From NCBI GenBank assembly GCA_964591375.1, contig CAZQAU010000002.1, positions 62,001 through 126,000 on the forward strand: a stretch of 64,000 nt of DNA, read 5' to 3'. The notes under the pieces are model-generated. The model was given only the letters and a program-made list of their open reading frames with translations, was not told the origin of the DNA and ran no database searches. The position numbers were made by a program, and so were the translations under genes. The DNA is from CAYYYG01 sp964591375 (lineage in GTDB: Bacteria > Patescibacteriota > Microgenomatia > UBA1406 > GWC2-37-13). This document shows, in pieces, positions 59,327 to 64,000 of this stretch (its first letter is position 1; every line of letters begins with the position of its first letter).

Positions 59327-61462
59327 ATGATTAATAAGATAAAAAGCACAGGCAATTTTTTGCAGAAAAAGGTGCTTAATAAAAAACTTTTTAATAGACA
59401 AACACTTGCACTCGATCTGATTGCAGGAATAAGTGTAGCACTCATACTAATTCCACAATCTCTCGCTTACGCTCAATTAGCTGGTTTGCCCGCACACTAT
59501 GGATTATATGCCTCTTTTTTGCCTCTTGTAGTGGGAGCACTGTTTGGATCCAGCAGATTCCTCGCTACTGGTCCGGTAGCGATGGTTTCACTGATAACAA
59601 GTAGTGTCTTAGGTTCGCTTTCAGTTACCAATAAATCTGAACTTATTGCTTATGCGATTTTATTATCACTTTTAGTGGGACTTATACAATTTATTTTGGG
59701 AACATTAAAACTGGGAGTGATCGTAAACTTCATCTCGCATCCGGTCATTATAGGTTTTACCAATGCAGCAGCACTTATTATTGCTACATCTCAGCTACCT
59801 AAAGTTTTTGGAGTATCTGTAGATACATATGAACATCATTATGAAACAATGTATCACTTTTTTTTAAGTATTACTAAGTATGTTCACTGGCTATCTGTGG
59901 GTATGGCACTTCTCGCATTTACGGTTATTTATGTATTAAAAAAGTTTGCACCAAAGATCCCTGCGATACTAGTCGCGGTAGTTGTTTGTACTATTTTGTC
60001 TTACTGGATCGGTTACGAACAAAAATTAGTCATAACTTCTCCGATGATTATTTCGGTCGAACTGAACGAGTCTATAAAATCTTATAACGAATTGCTTACT
60101 ACAGCACAAAAAAAAATCGGAGAAAAAAATTTATTAATTAAAGCTAGAAAAGATTTACAAACAAATAAAACCTATGGACTTCCCTTACTCGAGCTGGAAA
60201 ATCGTATTTCAAAAATAGAATTTGAATACAAGGAATTGGAACATCAGATACAATCTTATCGCAATTTGATTCATTCAGCGGAATTAAGCACCGGAGCAAA
60301 TAATGATAAAACATACTATTACGAAGCAAACAATGCCCCCTTATGGTATACCCACAATGATATCTGGAAAATTCATATTGGTGAGGGACCAATAAATCCA
60401 GAAAAAATTATAATTACAACGGGAAGTAGTGTTGTAGGAAAAATACCGGCAGGTTTACCTACGCTTTCAGTTCCATCTATTGCTGTTTCTTCGCTTCCAA
60501 CATTGTTTAATGCTGCATTAATCATTGCTATTTTAGGATTTATGGAATCAATAGCCGTTGCACGCTCTCTTGCCATTAAAGTCGGTGATCGAATCGATCC
60601 AAATCGCGAATTAGTTGGTCAAGGCCTTGCTAATATTGTCGGTGCTTTTAGCCAAAGCTACCCAGTCGCAGGCTCTTTTTCAAGAACAGCTGTTAATTTT
60701 AATGCTGGTGCTAAAACTGTTTTTTCCAGTGTATTTACGGCGATATTTGTATTATTAACACTACTTTTTTTAACTCCTCTTTTATACCATTTACCCCAAC
60801 CAGTACTAGCCATCATCATTATAAGTTCTGTTCTGGGTTTGATAAATTTCGAAAAAGTAAAAGCCGCCTGGAGGACAAACCGTAATGATGGAATAACAGC
60901 TATTGTCACTTTTGCCGCCACTCTATTCTATGCACCACACCTGGATAAAGGAATTATATTAGGTATTTTAATTTCTGCAATCTATTATATTTATACACGC
61001 ACACGACCACGTATTATTGAGCTATCAGCAGATGAAAATAACATTCTTCATGATATTAAACTATATCGACTTAGACCGTGTAAATCTTTGTCAATATTAC
61101 GATTTGATGGCTCTTTATTCTTTGCCAACGCCGGCTATCTGGAAGACAGGTTGAATCGAATAATTCAGACCCAAACAACCAAAGGAGTTGTTTTGCTCGC
61201 AGATGGTATTAATTACATAGATTTTTCAGGTATTGAAATACTAGGACTTATTGCTAAAAGATTTAACGAGGAAAATAAAATATTTATTGTTGCACAAATG
61301 AAAACCCATATTTTAAATGTCATTAAAAAAACTCCTGAATTTCTGGAGATTGGAGAAGATAATTTCATTCGTGATGAATATGAAGCAGTCCGTAAAGCAC
61401 ATACTAGAACTCATCTCAATTCTCATGAAAAAAATTGTCCGTTAAATGGATTAATCATCTGA
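59327..61462 (+). CDS. SulP-family anion transporter with STAS domain and large insertion
   Basis: 711 residues from the ATG at 59327, which follows a TATAAT (59311-59316); an earlier ATG at 59306 lies upstream of that box. The SulP core starts DLIAGISVALILIPQSLAYAQLAGLPAHYGLYASFLP and includes SYPVAGSFSRTAVNFNAGA. The C-terminal STAS domain (about 590-690) has FDGSLFFANAGYLEDRL and the DFSGIEIL serine loop. A charged coiled-coil insertion of about 120 residues (roughly 240-365) precedes VVGKIPAGLPTL, where most SulP proteins have only a short loop. Family members carry sulfate, bicarbonate or other anions. The end overlaps the histidine kinase gene by 12 bases, tail to tail. Confidence 0.9.
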   Translation: MINKIKSTGNFLQKKVLNKKLFNRQTLALDLIAGISVALILIPQSLAYAQLAGLPAHYGLYASFLPLVVGALFGSSRFLATGPVAMVSLITSSVLGSLSVTNKSELIAYAILLSLLVGLIQFILGTLKLGVIVNFISHPVIIGFTNAAALIIATSQLPKVFGVSVDTYEHHYETMYHFFLSITKYVHWLSVGMALLAFTVIYVLKKFAPKIPAILVAVVVCTILSYWIGYEQKLVITSPMIISVELNESIKSYNELLTTAQKKIGEKNLLIKARKDLQTNKTYGLPLLELENRISKIEFEYKELEHQIQSYRNLIHSAELSTGANNDKTYYYEANNAPLWYTHNDIWKIHIGEGPINPEKIIITTGSSVVGKIPAGLPTLSVPSIAVSSLPTLFNAALIIAILGFMESIAVARSLAIKVGDRIDPNRELVGQGLANIVGAFSQSYPVAGSFSRTAVNFNAGAKTVFSSVFTAIFVLLTLLFLTPLLYHLPQPVLAIIIISSVLGLINFEKVKAAWRTNRNDGITAIVTFAATLFYAPHLDKGIILGILISAIYYIYTRTRPRIIELSADENNILHDIKLYRLRPCKSLSILRFDGSLFFANAGYLEDRLNRIIQTQTTKGVVLLADGINYIDFSGIEILGLIAKRFNEENKIFIVAQMKTHILNVIKKTPEFLEIGEDNFIRDEYEAVRKAHTRTHLNSHEKNCPLNGLII

Positions 61463-63856
61463 TATTTTTTTTGTTACAGGCAATGTAAAATAAAAAACAG
61501 ATCCTTTACCTACTTCACTTTCCACCCATAACCTTCCTGAATGACGTTTCACAATTTCATTGGTAATATAAAGACCGATCCCTAATCCAGATGTGGGATG
61601 GGAGTTTGAAGATGAAACCTGATAAAATCGATCGAAAATTCTGTTTTGATATTCCTTAGCTATGCCAATACCAAAATCCTGCACACCTATTTTGATTTCA
61701 TTTACATATGAATTTAAAGTAACAATTATCTTTTTCGACTGAGGAGAATACCGTACTGCGTTTGTTAATAGATTAATCACGACTTGTTCAATACGATCAT
61801 GATCAGCGTAAACGTTATTCGGTATATTACCTTGAATCTCAATTGTATGGCTGTTATATGCTGATTGAATATTTTCCGCTGTATCTTTAATCAAAATATT
61901 GATATCAAATGATTCCTGATGAAATTTTAGTTTTCCTGCCTGTATACGAGATAAATTTAATAAATCATTAATTAATTTTGTTAATCTGTCTATCTGATTA
62001 TTCATCTTTGATACAAAAGAATACATAGGCAGATTTACCTGATTACCTAATTGTTTTTGCATAAGCTGGGCATATACCTTCAGTGAAGTAACAGGCGTCT
62101 TTAATTCATGGCTTGCCATACCAATAAACTCATCTTTTCTACGTTCCATTTCAACCCGTTCTGTAATATTCATTGTTACTCCACGCATACCTAAAGGTTT
62201 TCCATGCTGATCCTTAAAGACAAACGATTGCGTTTCTACCCACAAAATTCTTCCATCTTTCGCAATCCATCGAAATCTATTTACGCCGATACGACCTGAT
62301 GTATAAGTTCTAGATGCTTCAGCTGCGGCTTTTTCTTTATCTTCAGGATGAACAATTGTAAGCCAGAAATTTGGAGTATTCAACCATTCTTCAACGGTAT
62401 ATCCTAACATTGTTTCTACATAATCACTTACAAAATTTATACGTTGATTTTTTTCATCTGGTTCTCCCCAAGATTCCCATACTACACCGGGAACATTTGC
62501 TACTAATTCCTGCAATCGTTTTCTTTCCTCCTGTGCAGACTTATACAAATGGGAATTTTCGATTGCCAACGAAGCGCGGGCAGCCAGTTCTTCCGCCATT
62601 TTCAGATCGGCTTCGTCATAACGTTTTTTGGATTCAGCAGATATAAAGGTAATGGCACCAACACCTTTATTTTGAAGAATAATTGGAACAATCATCATAG
62701 ACTGAAGTTCCATCTTTTTCAATAATTTAAAGTGTGTACTGTCACGTGTGCCTTTTTTTAATATAAAGTCTGTAATAACAGGATGAAACTGAGGTTTTGC
62801 TGTATGAATTACATTTTGAACCCCACTTCTACTATCAAAATTATAAGGATAATCTTTTTGTAATTTTTTCACCCAGCGAATTTTTTTAGAATCTGTATGC
62901 GTTATTGTTACCATCTGTGCCACACCTTTTTCATCAAGTAAATGGATCATGCACCAATCGGCAATCTGAGGCACAGCGCTTTGTGCTATAGATTTCAATG
63001 AGGTTTCATAATCTAACGAAGAAGATAATAACTTACTAGCTTCCGTCATAAAATCATTAGCGGCATCCTGTTTCTTTTTTTCTGTAACATCACGAAATAC
63101 CATAATAACACCGACTATTTGGTTGTCACGATCGCGTATTGGAGCTGCGCTATCATCTACAGGCACATAGTTTCCTTGTTTTGTAATAAGCAGTGTATGT
63201 TTAGCCAGAACAACCATTTTGCCGTCTTCCAAAACTTTATCAACTGGGTTTTCTATCGATGTGCGTGTCTGTTCGTTAATGATATTGAATATTTTGGCCA
63301 ATTTTTTACCTTGAGCTTCACGTCGTTTCCAACCAGTAATATTCTGAGCTACTTCATTCATGTATACGATTCGACCTGTAATGTCAGTAGCAATAACTGC
63401 ATCGCCAATACTTTCTAAAGTAACTAAAAACCATTCCCTTTGTTTATATACTTCTTCCCAGACTCGTTTTTGTCTATCAATAACAATGGTGAGAATTACT
63501 GCCTGTATAAAATATGTTACCAGTAATAAAATCTCATTATTGATTATATTAACTCGGTAATATGGAGGAAGAAAAAATATGTTTGCAAACAGAGTAGTTA
63601 GTATGCTTGCCAATAACCCTGCTCCTAAACCGCCGTAAAAAGCACTAAACATTACAGCTGGTAGGAATAACAAATATGGCGCTTGAACACCAATATTAAA
63701 CTGATATTTTATTCCCAGTACAATCAGACTACTTATTATGGCTACAGCATAAGAAACAATTTTATTAGGAGGCTTTAATATCTTATTATCTTCTAATCGT
63801 GCTGAAATGGTATCTACCCAAGTATTGATATTTGTTCTAATTTTCTGTTTTTTCAT
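61451..63856 (-). CDS. Sensor histidine kinase with DUF4118, PAS and GAF domains
   Basis: 801 residues. Residues 33-130 are a four-helix membrane unit of KdpD/DUF4118 type (PYLLFLPAVMFSAFYGGLGAGLLASILTTLFANIFFLPP). PAS1 is about 140-260, GAF about 270-435, PAS2 about 445-565 (with a PAC end GKPLGMRGVTMNITERVE). The HisKA phospho-acceptor is His583 in MASHELKTPVTSLK. The ATPase domain has the N box VVINLLTNAVRYS, DFGIGI and GLGIGLYITNEIV. No response regulator is adjacent on the visible side. It probably senses redox, gas or envelope signals, but the ligand is unknown. Confidence 0.93.
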   Translation of the reverse strand: MKKQKIRTNINTWVDTISARLEDNKILKPPNKIVSYAVAIISSLIVLGIKYQFNIGVQAPYLLFLPAVMFSAFYGGLGAGLLASILTTLFANIFFLPPYYRVNIINNEILLLVTYFIQAVILTIVIDRQKRVWEEVYKQREWFLVTLESIGDAVIATDITGRIVYMNEVAQNITGWKRREAQGKKLAKIFNIINEQTRTSIENPVDKVLEDGKMVVLAKHTLLITKQGNYVPVDDSAAPIRDRDNQIVGVIMVFRDVTEKKKQDAANDFMTEASKLLSSSLDYETSLKSIAQSAVPQIADWCMIHLLDEKGVAQMVTITHTDSKKIRWVKKLQKDYPYNFDSRSGVQNVIHTAKPQFHPVITDFILKKGTRDSTHFKLLKKMELQSMMIVPIILQNKGVGAITFISAESKKRYDEADLKMAEELAARASLAIENSHLYKSAQEERKRLQELVANVPGVVWESWGEPDEKNQRINFVSDYVETMLGYTVEEWLNTPNFWLTIVHPEDKEKAAAEASRTYTSGRIGVNRFRWIAKDGRILWVETQSFVFKDQHGKPLGMRGVTMNITERVEMERRKDEFIGMASHELKTPVTSLKVYAQLMQKQLGNQVNLPMYSFVSKMNNQIDRLTKLINDLLNLSRIQAGKLKFHQESFDINILIKDTAENIQSAYNSHTIEIQGNIPNNVYADHDRIEQVVINLLTNAVRYSPQSKKIIVTLNSYVNEIKIGVQDFGIGIAKEYQNRIFDRFYQVSSSNSHPTSGLGIGLYITNEIVKRHSGRLWVESEVGKGSVFYFTLPVTKKISDD

Positions 63857-63965
63857 GTGTCTGATATGATACTATTACATTTTGCGTAACTATTTGCTGA
63901 AAAGATGAGGAATATCATTATATCACGAATACATATAATTGAAGTTACCCTATCTATAAAATAAC

Positions 63966-63994
63966 TTGAGTAGTTGGCATAGGACAGGTATAAT
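63966..63994 (+). promoter_or_regulatory. Candidate promoter at the right edge
   Basis: TTGAGT (63966-63971), 17 bases, TATAAT (63989-63994), followed by six bases to the window end. By the spacing seen at other genes here, a start codon is expected at about 64000-64001. The rest of 63857-63965 shows nothing I can name. Confidence 0.5.
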
Positions 63995-64000
63995 AGTTCA

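Noticed and set aside
1..64000. Mobile elements, prophage, CRISPR arrays, restriction-modification systems
   Set aside because: No transposase, integrase, phage gene, spaced repeat array or cas/restriction gene was found on either strand.

Overview
The window is AT-rich, uses standard stop codons (UGA ends nfo, uppP and others, so UGA is not recoded) and is packed with compact housekeeping genes. The gene set points to a Candidate Phyla Radiation (Patescibacteria) bacterium, most like Microgenomates (OP11). The clues are a DUF4012 protein, a very short IF-2 and NusA, an aspartyl-tRNA synthetase without its GAD insertion but with a fused YbaK-type deacylase, a Lon-type ATPase without protease domain, a small zinc-ribbon protein of DUF5679 type, and GroESL (usually kept in Microgenomates, often lost in Parcubacteria). 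The lineage is inferred from gene content only. The sequence looks like a metagenome scaffold: both 100-N gaps are flanked by the same 55 bases on each side.

Layout. 0-2.3 kb: two minus-strand genes with beta-carbonic-anhydrase-like zinc motifs, one cut by the window edge. 2.3-7.6 kb: a Ca2+/Na+ antiporter, then a UDP-glucuronate/UDP-xylose and glycosyltransferase operon, then a PEGA/SH3 surface protein. 7.7-10.8 kb: argS-radA. 10.8-16.3 kb, minus: hrcA-grpE-dnaK-dnaJ followed by efp and a RodZ-like gene, led by a promoter with a CIRCE operator. 16.4-19.2 kb, plus: nfo, Nudix, CCA/poly(A) polymerase. 19.2-24 kb, minus: metallo-hydrolase, secF, secD, a wHTH regulator, a DUF3048 protein. 24-25.6 kb: two small proteins, 2'-5' RNA ligase-like protein and a nucleotidyltransferase. 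25.6-39 kb, plus: DUF4012, rplY, nusA, infB, a degenerate DHH protein, isochorismatase-like hydrolase, rmuC, recJ, aspS-YbaK fusion, dacA. 39-48.4 kb: mostly minus membrane proteins and enzymes, tRNA-Tyr, and an abutting tRNA-Arg/tRNA-Ala pair beside uppP. 48.4-55.9 kb: glycosyltransferases of GT4, GT2 and GT-C type, mutM and a 34-residue membrane peptide. 55.9-59.1 kb: protease-less Lon divergent from groESL. 59.1-64 kb: tRNA-Ile(UAU), a SulP transporter with a large insertion, and a multi-sensor histidine kinase.

How it works together. Envelope glycan building (ugd, UDP-xylose synthase, many glycosyltransferases, uppP, dacA) and proteostasis (HrcA regulon, GroESL, Lon-like ATPase, SecDF, EF-P) dominate. 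hrcA has a CIRCE-type operator, whereas groESL has instead an inverted repeat resembling CsoR-family operators. None of the four tRNAs encodes CCA, which fits the CCA-adding enzyme at 17.9 kb. Many genes have a -10 box ending only 5-7 nt before the start codon, suggesting common leaderless transcription, while a few genes (nusA, the zinc ribbon, the 34-residue peptide) have strong Shine-Dalgarno sites.

No insertion sequence, prophage, CRISPR array or origin was seen. No gene-free stretch exceeds 300 bases; the longest is about 120 bases on either side of the small ORF near 50.5 kb.
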